Assembly (NCBI RefSeq): GCF_900099935.1
Contig: NZ_FNEK01000028.1
Span: 1 to 64,000, forward strand
Reading direction: 5' to 3'
DNA: 64,000 nucleotides
Source: Aliiruegeria lutimaris
Lineage (GTDB): Bacteria; Pseudomonadota; Alphaproteobacteria; Rhodobacterales; Rhodobacteraceae
Positions 55,692 through 64,000 of the stretch are shown here, one piece after another (within the stretch, counting starts at the first letter, position 1; every line of letters begins with the position of its first letter). The notes beneath the pieces are model-generated. The model ran no database searches and had not been told where the DNA came from. It saw nothing but the letters and a program-made list of their open reading frames with translations. The translations under genes were made by a program, and so were the position numbers.

Positions 55692-57431
55692 ATGGCATCG
55701 CCCGCCCCTGTCGTTTTTCAGATCGGATTCAACCGATGCGGAACGAAATTCATTACCGAGCTGTTTCAGGCAAATGGCTACGAGGCACGCCACTGGGGGC
55801 AGGGCGGGCTGGCCGAAGATATCTTCTATGCCAAGGCGACCGGTCAGGTTCCGTTAACGGATTGGCCTAAGGCGCGGCTGTTTTCGGATCTCGAAAGTGT
55901 GCACCGTTACGACCGGCCCATGCTGGAAGCCTTCAAGGAGTTCCGCTTCCTGGAGGAACAGTTCCCCGAGGCGGTCTTTCTTCTGAACGAGCGCGATCCG
56001 GAGGCCTGGGCCGCCAGCCGGGCGAGCCATCACGACGGGCAATATATCCGCTTCCACGCTCATCACCTGGGTCTGCCGATCAACGAAGTGCCGCAATTCT
56101 GGTTGCGGGACTGGGAGCGGCATATCTCGGATGTGCTGACCCATTTCGAAGGCAATGAACGGCTCATCCGGTACAATATAGACAGCGACCAGCCGGGCGA
56201 CCTTGCCGAGCGGCTGGCGCCGTGGTTCGAGCTGCGCAAGATCCCGGGCGGGCCGGGGCGCAAGATCCGGGAGAAGCGCAAGCGGCAACTCGTGGCGCTG
56301 CGCGGTGGGATGGAGGTTGCCGGGCCGAAACGTGGCGCGGCGCCGATCGATCGGCTTTTCGTGGAATCGGTGGCGCGCCACTGCGCGGCGCTGGACCCCG
56401 CCCCCGATGCCCTGCTCGACGCAAACCGCCATTCCGCCGTGCATGCAGTCTGGGACGGGCGGGCGCAGGTGCTCGACCGAAAGGGCGAACCGCTGCCTCT
56501 TTATCGGGAGCTAGGCTGGGAGGTGGACCGTTTCCTCGCGCGGCCGCGCATGCCCAAGCTCGACCGGGTGCAGGGGGTGCTGAACGAGGTTCTGGCGTTG
56601 CACCGACCGCGGGCGATGGAAATCGACATGCAGGATGGGCGCAACCTCGGCGCGGACGGGATGCGTGCGCCCGACAACCGGATCGTCACCTATAACCGGC
56701 GCCCCGGGGCGGCCAATCTCGTGCTCTGGCCCCTGCCGGGTTACCACACGATCGGCGAGCGCCATTTCGCGCAGGCGGTGACGCCGGACCCGATCCCGTT
56801 CGAGGAGAAGAAGGACGCGTTGGCCTGGCGCGGCAACCTCGCCGGTCGCGCGCTGGCCGGGCGCTTCCCCGAACAGAAGATCCGCCGCCCGTCGCACCAG
56901 ATCCTGCAGGACCTGATGAAGGCGGAGCGGGGCGGGGAGGCGGAGACGTTACTGGAGGCGGAACTGATGCAGCTGACACGATACGAATTCGTCAGCCGCT
57001 ATTTCGGCCACCCGGATTTCGATATCGGTTTCACCCTGCCGGACCAGTTCAGGACGCTGCGGGAGGAGTCCCTGCTGTCGCTCTACTGTACGGAGCGCGT
57101 GCCGCTTTCCTGGGTCTATGGCTACCGCTACATCGCCAGCCTGTCGGGGCATGATACCGGCTCGAATTTCTTCACCGCGGCCAACTCCAATTCGGTTGTC
57201 CTGAAGGAGGAGGATGGCTGGGAGCTGTTCTATACCGGCGCCTTCCGGCCGTGGCAGCATTACATTCCGCTGGAGCCCGGCGCGGGCGATATCGAGGAGA
57301 AACTCGCCTGGGCGCGGGAGAACCCTGCCCGATGCGCCGAGATGGTCATGGCCAGCCAGGCGATGTGTACCCGTTTCGCCTGTCCGAAATTCCGGCGCGA
57401 GTTTCTCAACCTGATCCTTGATACCTTCTAG
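55692..57431 (+). CDS. Sulfotransferase - GT90 (CAP10-like) glycosyltransferase fusion
   Basis: 579 aa from ATG55692 (AAGGA 7 bases upstream). The N-terminal domain (1-210) is sulfotransferase-like: 5'-PAPS loop FQIGFNRCGTKFI (9-21) and 3'-phosphate site Arg101/Ser109 in NERDPEAWAAS with the canonical spacing. The C-terminal domain (about 320-579) resembles GT90/CAP10: DALAWRGNLAG, NSNSVVLKEEDGWELFY, FRPWQHYIPLEPG, a pattern found in lipopolysaccharide-modifying xylosyl- or glucosyltransferases. It is probably cytoplasmic. It may make a sulfated surface glycan; the neighbouring glycosidase RTX protein could act on related sugars. Confidence 0.75.
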   Translation: MASPAPVVFQIGFNRCGTKFITELFQANGYEARHWGQGGLAEDIFYAKATGQVPLTDWPKARLFSDLESVHRYDRPMLEAFKEFRFLEEQFPEAVFLLNERDPEAWAASRASHHDGQYIRFHAHHLGLPINEVPQFWLRDWERHISDVLTHFEGNERLIRYNIDSDQPGDLAERLAPWFELRKIPGGPGRKIREKRKRQLVALRGGMEVAGPKRGAAPIDRLFVESVARHCAALDPAPDALLDANRHSAVHAVWDGRAQVLDRKGEPLPLYRELGWEVDRFLARPRMPKLDRVQGVLNEVLALHRPRAMEIDMQDGRNLGADGMRAPDNRIVTYNRRPGAANLVLWPLPGYHTIGERHFAQAVTPDPIPFEEKKDALAWRGNLAGRALAGRFPEQKIRRPSHQILQDLMKAERGGEAETLLEAELMQLTRYEFVSRYFGHPDFDIGFTLPDQFRTLREESLLSLYCTERVPLSWVYGYRYIASLSGHDTGSNFFTAANSNSVVLKEEDGWELFYTGAFRPWQHYIPLEPGAGDIEEKLAWARENPARCAEMVMASQAMCTRFACPKFRREFLNLILDTF

Positions 57432-57452
57432 GGGAGGTGAAGGTTTTCCCGC

Positions 57453-58118
57453 TTACGGAAGCGGCGTGACCCCGATGACACTCTCATGCGCATAGACCAG
57501 GGCGAGATAGGCCAGCGCCCCCCAGAGCAGGCGCTTCACGCCACCGGGGGTGACGCGCAGCGCGCGGCGCGTCGTGGCCAGCCGTTGCCATTCGACCGGA
57601 CCAAGCTGGCGCTGCATCCGCCGGTCGATGATCCGCATGCCGAGAACCGAGAACCCGGCGAAGAGCGCGAAGAGCAGGACCGGCGCCAATTCTCCATTCG
57701 GCGGGATATGTCCCAGCGACCAGATCAGCAGCGCCACCAGCAAGGGGTGGCGGAACCAGCCGACAATGCCAGGGGCCTGCGGGTCAAACCGAGCGTTCTG
57801 CGCGCCGCCGAAGGAGAGCGGGTTCGGGCGCGCGATAGCCAGCGCGGCGATGGCACAGGCCAGTGCCATACCGACCAGGGGAACATATGTCTGCCAGGGG
57901 AGCCGGTCCCAGAGCAGGACGCCGGGCGCGCGCCCCGTCGCGCCGATCAGCCAGCCGAGGGCTCCGAGCGACAGGGCGGAATAGCCGAGGGTGAAGGCCC
58001 GTGTGCTGGTCCGCGCCACGATTGCTGCCTTCACGGGCGGGCGCACCGGGATGGCGTGGGAGAGCAGGAAGAACAGCAGGGCGCAAACGAACTCTTCCCA
58101 ACCGGCCAGATCTATCAT
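57453..58118 (-). CDS. NnrU-family membrane protein
   Basis: 221 aa, about six membrane helices. It begins MIDLAGWEEFVCALLFFLLSHAIP, with the NnrU-type features PLSFGGAQN, VGWFRHPLLVALLIWSLGH, LGMRIIDRRMQRQLG. NnrU proteins occur near denitrification genes and in carotenoid (ZIDS-like) contexts; no such partners are visible here. It is tail to tail with the fusion gene, 21 bases away. Confidence 0.85.
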   Translation of the reverse strand: MIDLAGWEEFVCALLFFLLSHAIPVRPPVKAAIVARTSTRAFTLGYSALSLGALGWLIGATGRAPGVLLWDRLPWQTYVPLVGMALACAIAALAIARPNPLSFGGAQNARFDPQAPGIVGWFRHPLLVALLIWSLGHIPPNGELAPVLLFALFAGFSVLGMRIIDRRMQRQLGPVEWQRLATTRRALRVTPGGVKRLLWGALAYLALVYAHESVIGVTPLP

Positions 58119-58257
58119 GCGCGCCTCCTGTTTGCCGGCAGCCCTAGTCGACGGAGACAGTTCGGGCAAGTCGCGCCGCGCTTTGGCGGGGCGGGCCTTG
58201 GTGGCGCCGGTGGGAACGTGCATAAGCGGAGGCAACTGCATGAACGGGAGGCTCGGG

Positions 58258-59628
58258 ATGAAGCTCGGCTGTTTCAAGAGCTATGACGTGCGCGGGCGGG
58301 TCGGTGAAGACCTCGACGAGAATATCTGCCGCCAGATCGGCCGGGCCTTTGCCCGGGTGATGGAGCCGGGAACGGTGGTGCTGGGCCGGGACATTCGCGC
58401 CAGTTCGCAGAGTTTCCAGGCGGCCCTTGCCGAAGGGTTGCTGGAGAGCGGTGTCGACGTGATCGATATCGGGCTCTGCGGTACCGAGGAGGTCTATTTC
58501 GCGACCGATCATTTCGGCGCGGGGGGCGGGCTGATGGTGACGGCCTCGCATAACCCGATTGATTACAACGGCATCAAGCTGGTGGAGACCGGCGCCCGCC
58601 CGATCCCTCCCGATGGCGGCTTCCGCGAGATGCACGACCTCGTCGCCGCCGGGATCGATGGGCCGAGTGGCCCCCGTGGGCGTTTGCGGCAGGAAGATCC
58701 CCGGCCGGCCTATGTGGAGAAGGTTCTGTCCTTCGTCGATCCGGCCAAGCTGTCGAACTGCAAGGTGCTGGTGAATGCCGGAAATGGCTGCGCCGGGCCG
58801 AGCTTCGATGCCGTCGCCGCCGCGTTGCAAGCGCGCGGTGCGGAGATCGCCTTCGAGCGGCTGCATCATCTGCCCGACGGGAGCTTTCCGAACGGTATCC
58901 CGAACCCGCTCCTGCCGGAAAACCGCCCCTTGACCGCCGAGGCCGTGCGCGCGGCGGGAGCAGATTTCGGCGTCGCCTGGGACGGCGATTTCGACCGCTG
59001 TTTTCTGTTCGACGAAACCGGCGCCTTCATTGATGGCGAGTACCTCGTCGGGCTGCTGGCGGGGGCCTTCCTGGAGAAGGTGCCGGGCGCGAAGATCGTG
59101 CATGACCCGCGCGTGATGTGGAACACGCAGGAAATCGTGGCGCAGAACGGCGGCGAGGCGGTCGTATCGCTGACCGGCCATGCGCATGTGAAGGCGACGA
59201 TGCGCAAGGTGGATGCGGTCTATGGCGGCGAGATGTCGGCGCATCATTATTTCCGCGACTTCATGTATTGCGACAGCGGCATGATCCCATGGCTGCTCAT
59301 CGCCGAGCATGTCTGCCGGATGGGCCAGCCGCTCTCGGCGCTGATTGGCGATATGCGCGCGAACTATCCCTCCTCGGGCGAGATCAACTTCCGCGTCACC
59401 GATGCGGGGGCGGCGATGGAGGCCATTGAGGCCGCGCTTGTTGGCGAGGGCTGCGAGATCGACCGGATGGACGGGCTGGGGCTCAGCTTTGCCGACTGGC
59501 GGCTCAGCCTGCGGCGCTCCTCGACCGAACCGGTGCTGCGCCTGAACGTGGAGGCGCGTGGCGACAGGGCGCTGCTGGAGCGCAAGACGGCTGAAGTGAT
59601 CGACATGATACGGGCGTTCGAAGCCTGA
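58258..59628 (+). CDS. Phosphomannomutase/phosphoglucomutase
   Basis: 456 aa from ATG58258 (GGGAGG 7 bases upstream); ATG58240, also with GGAGG, is an equally possible start six codons earlier. The alpha-D-phosphohexomutase family: CFKSYDVRG near the N-terminus, active-site Ser in MVTASHNPIDYNG, Mg site DGDFDRCF, sugar loop GGEMSAHHYF, phosphate loop RRSSTEPVLRLNVEA. It supplies mannose-1-P or glucose-1-P for surface polysaccharide and GDP-mannose. Confidence 0.92.
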   Translation: MKLGCFKSYDVRGRVGEDLDENICRQIGRAFARVMEPGTVVLGRDIRASSQSFQAALAEGLLESGVDVIDIGLCGTEEVYFATDHFGAGGGLMVTASHNPIDYNGIKLVETGARPIPPDGGFREMHDLVAAGIDGPSGPRGRLRQEDPRPAYVEKVLSFVDPAKLSNCKVLVNAGNGCAGPSFDAVAAALQARGAEIAFERLHHLPDGSFPNGIPNPLLPENRPLTAEAVRAAGADFGVAWDGDFDRCFLFDETGAFIDGEYLVGLLAGAFLEKVPGAKIVHDPRVMWNTQEIVAQNGGEAVVSLTGHAHVKATMRKVDAVYGGEMSAHHYFRDFMYCDSGMIPWLLIAEHVCRMGQPLSALIGDMRANYPSSGEINFRVTDAGAAMEAIEAALVGEGCEIDRMDGLGLSFADWRLSLRRSSTEPVLRLNVEARGDRALLERKTAEVIDMIRAFEA

Positions 59629-59670
59629 CCCCGTGCCGGCGCGTCTGGACGGAAAACAACGGAGACTTGC

Positions 59671-60801
59671 ATGTTTGAACGGCTGAAGGAGCGGCTGGAG
59701 GGCGCCGTTTCGGAGGGGGGCTTTCTCGGCGGCGGGATCTGCCTGATCGACCGGGATGGCCGCGAGCAGGCGCATGTCACGGGCAGAATTCACCCGGATC
59801 GACCGGCGACGGGCAGCAATGCCCTTGCCGATCCGGGGATGCGGCTGCGCATGGCCTCGATCTCCAAGGCGGCGACGGCGCGGGTTGCCTGTGCGCTGGC
59901 CGTTTGCGGGATGCTGGATCTCGACTCGGAGGTGGCGGGGCTGTTGGAGGGCGATCCGGGCACGCTTCCGGGCGTGACGGTGCGGATGCTGCTCAACCAC
60001 ACCTCCGGGCTGACCGATGCGGCGGGGTATATTTTCGAGCGCCCACTAAGCCCGATGGCGTTCGTCGCGGCCAATGCCGGCGCGGTGGTGTCCGCAAATG
60101 CGCCGGGGAGCTGGTTTCGCTATTGCAACCTCAACTACGTGCTGCTGGGGGCCGTGCTGGAGGCGGTCACGAGGCGCCGTTTCGACACCCTTGCGCGGGA
60201 GTTCGTGTTGGCGCCGGCGGGGATCGGGGGCGGCTTCAACTGGGCCGGTGTGCCGGCTGCGGAACGGGCGCGGCGCGTGCCGCTCTATCAATGGCGCGGG
60301 GCCGGGTTCGAGCCACAAACCGAGCCGGAAGCGGCGGATTGGAGCGCGGATATCGTCTGGGGCGACGGGCGCGGTTTCAGCTTTGCCGATTACGTGCTGC
60401 AGCGCGACACGCTGCTGATCTCGCCCCATGCGGGGCTGCGCATGAGCGTCATCGAAGCGGCGCGGCTGGCGCGGCTGCTGGGCGATGACAGCCCGGCTGG
60501 CGCCCTGCAACGCGCGACGGGCTGGAAATTCACGCCCGAGGCGCCGAACGGCAATGATTGCGATGGCCATTTCGGCGAGTTCGGCCTCGGGCTGACGATC
60601 TATCGCAGCGAGAAGCGCATTCCGGGGCCGCTGATCGGTCATGCGGGGCATGCGCTCGGTTTCACCGGCGGGGTCTGGTTCAACGAGGATACCGGGGTTT
60701 CCGCGGGGCTCTTCCTGACTGGGTCAGCAGACCTGACCGATGGGCTCGAGGACGAGGTCTTCTACGGGCCCGAAGAGTTGTCGTTGCTGCAGGTTCTCTG
60801 A
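59671..60801 (+). CDS. Serine hydrolase of the class C beta-lactamase fold
   Basis: 376 aa. SxxK is ASISK (nucleophile Ser), YxN is YCNLNY and a third motif HAGHALGF (HxG) stands for KTG. The region LLNHTSGLTDAAG is typical. No signal peptide, so it is probably a cytoplasmic esterase or peptidase and not a resistance enzyme. It lies 42 bases after the phosphomannomutase and may be co-transcribed. Confidence 0.85.
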   Translation: MFERLKERLEGAVSEGGFLGGGICLIDRDGREQAHVTGRIHPDRPATGSNALADPGMRLRMASISKAATARVACALAVCGMLDLDSEVAGLLEGDPGTLPGVTVRMLLNHTSGLTDAAGYIFERPLSPMAFVAANAGAVVSANAPGSWFRYCNLNYVLLGAVLEAVTRRRFDTLAREFVLAPAGIGGGFNWAGVPAAERARRVPLYQWRGAGFEPQTEPEAADWSADIVWGDGRGFSFADYVLQRDTLLISPHAGLRMSVIEAARLARLLGDDSPAGALQRATGWKFTPEAPNGNDCDGHFGEFGLGLTIYRSEKRIPGPLIGHAGHALGFTGGVWFNEDTGVSAGLFLTGSADLTDGLEDEVFYGPEELSLLQVL

Positions 60802-60893
60802 GATTTCCGTCAACCGGATTGACCGATTCGGGCATTGTAACGCAATCACGGGACTGGTGTTTGAAGCGCTTTGATGCCGCACGCGCGAAGCCC

Positions 60894-60921
60894 TTGAATT
60901 CGCTTGGCAGCGCTCTGTATT
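60894..60921 (+). promoter_or_regulatory. Possible sigma-70 promoter before oppA
   Basis: TTGAAT (60894-60899), 16 bases, TGTATT (60916-60921). It lies in the 252-base spacer before the oppA start at 61054, leaving a leader of about 125 bases. The match is moderate. Confidence 0.3.
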
Positions 60922-61053
60922 CCGCTACGTCACCCTTGTGCCCCGCGTTAAGCAGAAAATATTGGCGCCAGTCGGTCCGCGCGTTCATAGTGCCTGCAGG
61001 CACGTCTGGAGGCGAAAGCCCGGACCCATCTTGCCATCAACAGGGAGACAATA

Positions 61054-62667
61054 ATGAACCTCAAGGCAATGCTCACGCTCACAGCAGCGACGGCCGTATT
61101 CGCGACCGCTTCGTTGGCCGAGGGCACGCATCCGGTGACCGGAGAGAAGCTCTCCGACAACCAGACCTTCACCTATCGTCTGCTTGACCAGTTCCCGACG
61201 CTGGACCCGCAGTTGAACGAGGAAACCGCCGGCTCCCACGTGATCCGCGACCTCTTCGAAGGGCTGATGATTCAGGATGCCGATGGCAACCTGATCCCCG
61301 GCATGGCCGAGAGCTACGAGGCTTCCAACGGCAACAAGACCTACACGTTCCATTTGCGCGACGCGAAGTGGTCCAATGGCGACCCGGTCACCGCGCAGGA
61401 CTTCGTCTATGCCTGGCAGCGTGCCGCCGACCCGGCGACCGCCTCGCCCTATGCCTGGTATGTCGAGCTGACCTCGATGGTGAACGCCAAGGAGATCGTC
61501 GCCGGCGAGATGGACAAGTCTGAGCTTGGTGTGAAAGCGCTCGACGACAAGACGCTGGAAGTGCAGCTCACCCAGCCGCTGCCATATTTCCCGGCCATGA
61601 CCACCTATGCCACGCTTTCGCCGGTCCATCAGGCCACGGTCGAGAAATTCGGCGCCAAGTGGACCGATCCGGAAAACATGGTCAATAACGGCGCTTATAA
61701 CCTGACCGCGATGGTGCTGAACGAGTACCACACGCGCGAAAAGAACCCGATGTACTGGAATGCCGACAACGTCATCATCGAGAAGACGACCGGCCTCATC
61801 ATCAACTCCGAGACGCAGGCGCTGACCCGCTACAAGGCGGGCGAGTTCGATCATCTCGAGCCGCTGCCCGCAGGCCAGTTCCCGGCGCTGCAGGAAGAGC
61901 TGCCGGACGAGGCGCATTCCGTGCCGCGTCTGTGCTCCTACTACTACGCTTTCAACCTGCGCCCCGATGCGAAGCCCGAAATCCAGGATCCGCGGGTGCG
62001 TCGTGCGCTCACGCTGGCGATCGACCGAGACGTGATCGTGAACCAGGTGCTGAAGGGTGGCCAGTGGCCGGCCTACAACTTCAGCCACGTCAAGACCGCC
62101 GGTTTCGAGATGCCGGAGATCGACTTTGCCAACATGACCCAGGCCGAGCGTGATGCCGAGGCCAAGCGGCTGATGGAAGAATCCGGTGTGAAGGATCTCG
62201 ATCTCAAGTTGATCTACAACACTTCCGAGAGCCACAAGCAGATCGCCACGATCGTCAGCCAGATGTGGAAGCAGAAGCTCGGTGTCTCGACCACGCTCGA
62301 GAACATGGAGTGGAAGACCTATCTGGATGTCCGCCGTGACGGACATTTCGACCTTGCCCGTTCTGCCTGGTGCGCGGACTACAACGAGGCCTCGACCTTC
62401 CTGGACCTGCTCACCACAACGCACGGCTCCAATGACGGCAAGTTCTCGAACGCCGAATATGACGCGCTGATGCTGGCATCTAAGACCTCGGACAACCCGA
62501 ACGAGATGTACACGAAGGCCGAGCAGATCATTTCGGACGAGTCCGCGATCGCGCCGATCTACCACTACGCCAACACCTTCCTGCTCAGCGCGGACATCAA
62601 GGGTTGGCCCTATAACAACGCTGAAAATAACTGGTACTCGAAAGACCTGTACCGCATTGCAGAATAA
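61054..62667 (+). CDS. oppA: Oligopeptide ABC transporter substrate-binding protein
   Basis: 537 aa, start ATG61054 with GGGAGA upstream. Sec signal peptide MNLKAMLTLTAATAVFATASLA, no lipobox. SBP_bac_5 family: YRLLDQFPTLDPQLNEETAGSHVIRDLFEGL in parts, YEASNGNKTYTFHLRDAKWSNGDPV, RRALTLAIDRDVIVN, and the C-terminal half with ARSAWCADYNEASTFLDL, which is the OppA/MppA type. It binds peptides of loose sequence. The start of oppB follows 64 bases later. Confidence 0.93.
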   Translation: MNLKAMLTLTAATAVFATASLAEGTHPVTGEKLSDNQTFTYRLLDQFPTLDPQLNEETAGSHVIRDLFEGLMIQDADGNLIPGMAESYEASNGNKTYTFHLRDAKWSNGDPVTAQDFVYAWQRAADPATASPYAWYVELTSMVNAKEIVAGEMDKSELGVKALDDKTLEVQLTQPLPYFPAMTTYATLSPVHQATVEKFGAKWTDPENMVNNGAYNLTAMVLNEYHTREKNPMYWNADNVIIEKTTGLIINSETQALTRYKAGEFDHLEPLPAGQFPALQEELPDEAHSVPRLCSYYYAFNLRPDAKPEIQDPRVRRALTLAIDRDVIVNQVLKGGQWPAYNFSHVKTAGFEMPEIDFANMTQAERDAEAKRLMEESGVKDLDLKLIYNTSESHKQIATIVSQMWKQKLGVSTTLENMEWKTYLDVRRDGHFDLARSAWCADYNEASTFLDLLTTTHGSNDGKFSNAEYDALMLASKTSDNPNEMYTKAEQIISDESAIAPIYHYANTFLLSADIKGWPYNNAENNWYSKDLYRIAE

Positions 62668-62730
62668 GCGTTCCTAGCAGGGGCGCGCTGGGGGTTTCCT
62701 CTGCGCGCCCACCCCTAAACAGGCTCCCCC

Positions 62731-63654
62731 ATGCTCAGTTTCATCATTCGCAGGTTGGCCGTCGCCATCCCGACGCTGCTCATCCTTGTCGTCTTCTCCT
62801 ACGTGATCATGTACGCCGCACCCGGCGGCCCGTTCGACATGGAACGCGCCCTGCCGCCCGAGGTCATGGACAACCTCAACGCGAAATACGGGTTGGACAA
62901 GCCGCTCGTCGTGCAGATGTTCAACTATGTCTACAATGTGGTCGTGCATTTCGATTTCGGACCGTCCTACATGTACAAGAACCAGACGGTGAACGACATC
63001 ATCGCGCAGGGCTTCCCGGTGACGTTGACCTATGGGTTCTGGTCCTTCGTCGTCGCCGTCGTCGTGGGCATGAGCCTGGGCGTCATGGCCGCAATCTATC
63101 ACAATTCCTGGCTCGACTATCTCGCCGTGGGCATCTCCATCGGTGCTCAGGTGCTGCCGAACTTCGTCATGGCGCCGATCCTGGTGCTGTTCTTCACACT
63201 GTGGCTCGGCTGGCTGCCGGGCGGCGGCTGGCAGGGAGGGCAATGGCAATACGTCATCATGCCGGTGATTGCGCTTTCGACCTCCTTCATGGCCTCGATC
63301 GCGCGCCTGACCCGCTCCTCGATGCTCGAAGTGCTCAACGCCAACTATATCCGCACGGCCCGCGCCAAGGGCCTGCCGATGCGCCGCGTCATCTTCCGCC
63401 ACGCGCTGAAGCCCGCGCTGTTGCCGGTCGTGTCCTATCTCGGCCCGGCATTCGTGGCGATGATCACCGGCTCGGTCGTGGTGGACATGTATTTCTCCAC
63501 CGGCGGTATCGGCGTCTTCTTCGTCAACTCGGCGCTCAACCGGGATTACTCGGTGATCATGGGGATCACCATCCTGACCGGCGCGCTGACGATCCTGTTC
63601 AACCTCGTGGTCGATATCCTCTACGCCTGGATCGACCCGAAGATCCGCTATTGA
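62731..63654 (+). CDS. oppB: Oligopeptide ABC transporter permease
   Basis: 307 aa, six helices. OppB signature MLSFIIRRLAVAIPTLLILVVFSYVIM and the EAA loop (RTARAKGLPMRRVIFRHALKPALLPV) that docks with the ATPases. Followed 10 bases later by oppC. Confidence 0.95.
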   Translation: MLSFIIRRLAVAIPTLLILVVFSYVIMYAAPGGPFDMERALPPEVMDNLNAKYGLDKPLVVQMFNYVYNVVVHFDFGPSYMYKNQTVNDIIAQGFPVTLTYGFWSFVVAVVVGMSLGVMAAIYHNSWLDYLAVGISIGAQVLPNFVMAPILVLFFTLWLGWLPGGGWQGGQWQYVIMPVIALSTSFMASIARLTRSSMLEVLNANYIRTARAKGLPMRRVIFRHALKPALLPVVSYLGPAFVAMITGSVVVDMYFSTGGIGVFFVNSALNRDYSVIMGITILTGALTILFNLVVDILYAWIDPKIRY

Positions 63655-63664
63655 GGCCGCACAC

Positions 63665-64000
63665 ATGATCCTCAACCGCGCAAAAGCCAGGGAGCTGGAA
63701 ACAGCCCAGATCGGTGCCGAGATCGAAGGCCGCTCGCTCTGGGCCGATGCCCGCATCCGCTTCTTCCGCAACAAGGCCGCCGTGGGTGGCCTGATCATCC
63801 TGATCCTGGTCGGGCTCTTTGCCGCCTTCGGGCAGCACATGACGCCCTGGTCCAACGAGGAGGTCGACTGGGGGGTGCTCGGACAGGTCGACACGATGGG
63901 CCGGCCGAGCTTCGAGTCGAAGCACTATTTCGGCACGGACGATCTTGGCCGGGACCTTTTTGCCCGCACCGTGCAAGGCACGCAGATCTCGCTCATGGTC
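63665..64000 (+). CDS. oppC: Oligopeptide ABC transporter permease, N-terminal part (cut by window edge)
   Basis: 112 codons from ATG63665 to the right edge, still open. The start LWADARIRFFRNKAAVGGLIILILVGLFAAF is the first helix of OppC, then HYFGTDDLGRDLFARTVQGTQISL, the OppC/DppC motif before the transporter core. The ATPase genes should follow outside the window. Confidence 0.95.
   Translation, partial: MILNRAKARELETAQIGAEIEGRSLWADARIRFFRNKAAVGGLIILILVGLFAAFGQHMTPWSNEEVDWGVLGQVDTMGRPSFESKHYFGTDDLGRDLFARTVQGTQISLMV

Overview
The window is high-GC DNA from an alphaproteobacterium. Alphaproteobacterial traits include a DnaE/UvrB housekeeping pair, an XdhABC xanthine dehydrogenase and a NDUFS4-like complex I accessory subunit. 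TRAP transport, sulfonate catabolism and very tight ATGA-coupled operons point to Rhodobacterales (Roseobacter group). That assignment is inference from gene content; no rRNA or tRNA gene was found.

Region 1 (1-7650) is the most unusual part. After an IS630-type transposase end and a 102-bp MITE-like element comes a frame for a Tyr/Trp/Asp-rich peptide (29 Tyr, 11 Trp and 12 Asp in 94 residues) with a 16-residue YGW repeat. Downstream on the same strand lie a PrtD-type ABC exporter with an overlapping HlyD-type adaptor, two small related proteins with Gly-rich linkers and LKDL tails, a PAPS-dependent sulfotransferase-like enzyme and a secreted subtilisin. The layout recalls RaxX-RaxST-RaxA/B of Xanthomonas (sulfotyrosine peptide, sulfotransferase, exporter). 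I propose a sulfated-peptide export system; the sulfation and the substrate are inference.

Region 2 (7672-11483) is a flavin hydroxylase / DUF2783 / metallo-beta-lactamase-fold catabolic unit, divergent from a MarR regulator with a clear palindromic operator between them.

Region 3 (11544-26309, minus strand) reads as an operon set for sulfoquinovose use. It has a DeoR regulator, a TRAP transporter, a PfkB kinase resembling YihV, a LacD/YihT-type aldolase, a fucose-isomerase-family enzyme, a Gfo/Idh/MocA protein (candidate NAD-dependent sulfoquinovosidase), a mutarotase, a sulfolactaldehyde-type aldehyde dehydrogenase, a sulfolactate-type dehydrogenase and a two-subunit sulfopyruvate decarboxylase. 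Together these would take sulfoquinovose to DHAP plus sulfoacetaldehyde; Xsc is not in the window. A di-haem peroxidase and a Sel1-repeat protein sit inside this set.

Region 4 (26310-38043) starts with an unusual repeat-rich spacer and a papain-like cysteine protease. A continuous minus-strand purine uptake and oxidation operon follows (xdhABC, BMP-type ABC transporter), then a TauE/SafE permease.

Region 5 (38132-51537) is mixed core genome: dnaE, a Cys/Met PLP enzyme, two paralogous UspA proteins, redox enzymes, envelope proteins, an IS5-type remnant, uvrB and the complex I accessory protein.

Region 6 (51618-64000) has a BKACE enzyme, a large RTX protein with an N-terminal clan GH-A-like glycosidase domain, a sulfotransferase-GT90 fusion, NnrU, a phosphomannomutase, a beta-lactamase-fold hydrolase and the start of an oppABC peptide transporter that runs off the right edge.
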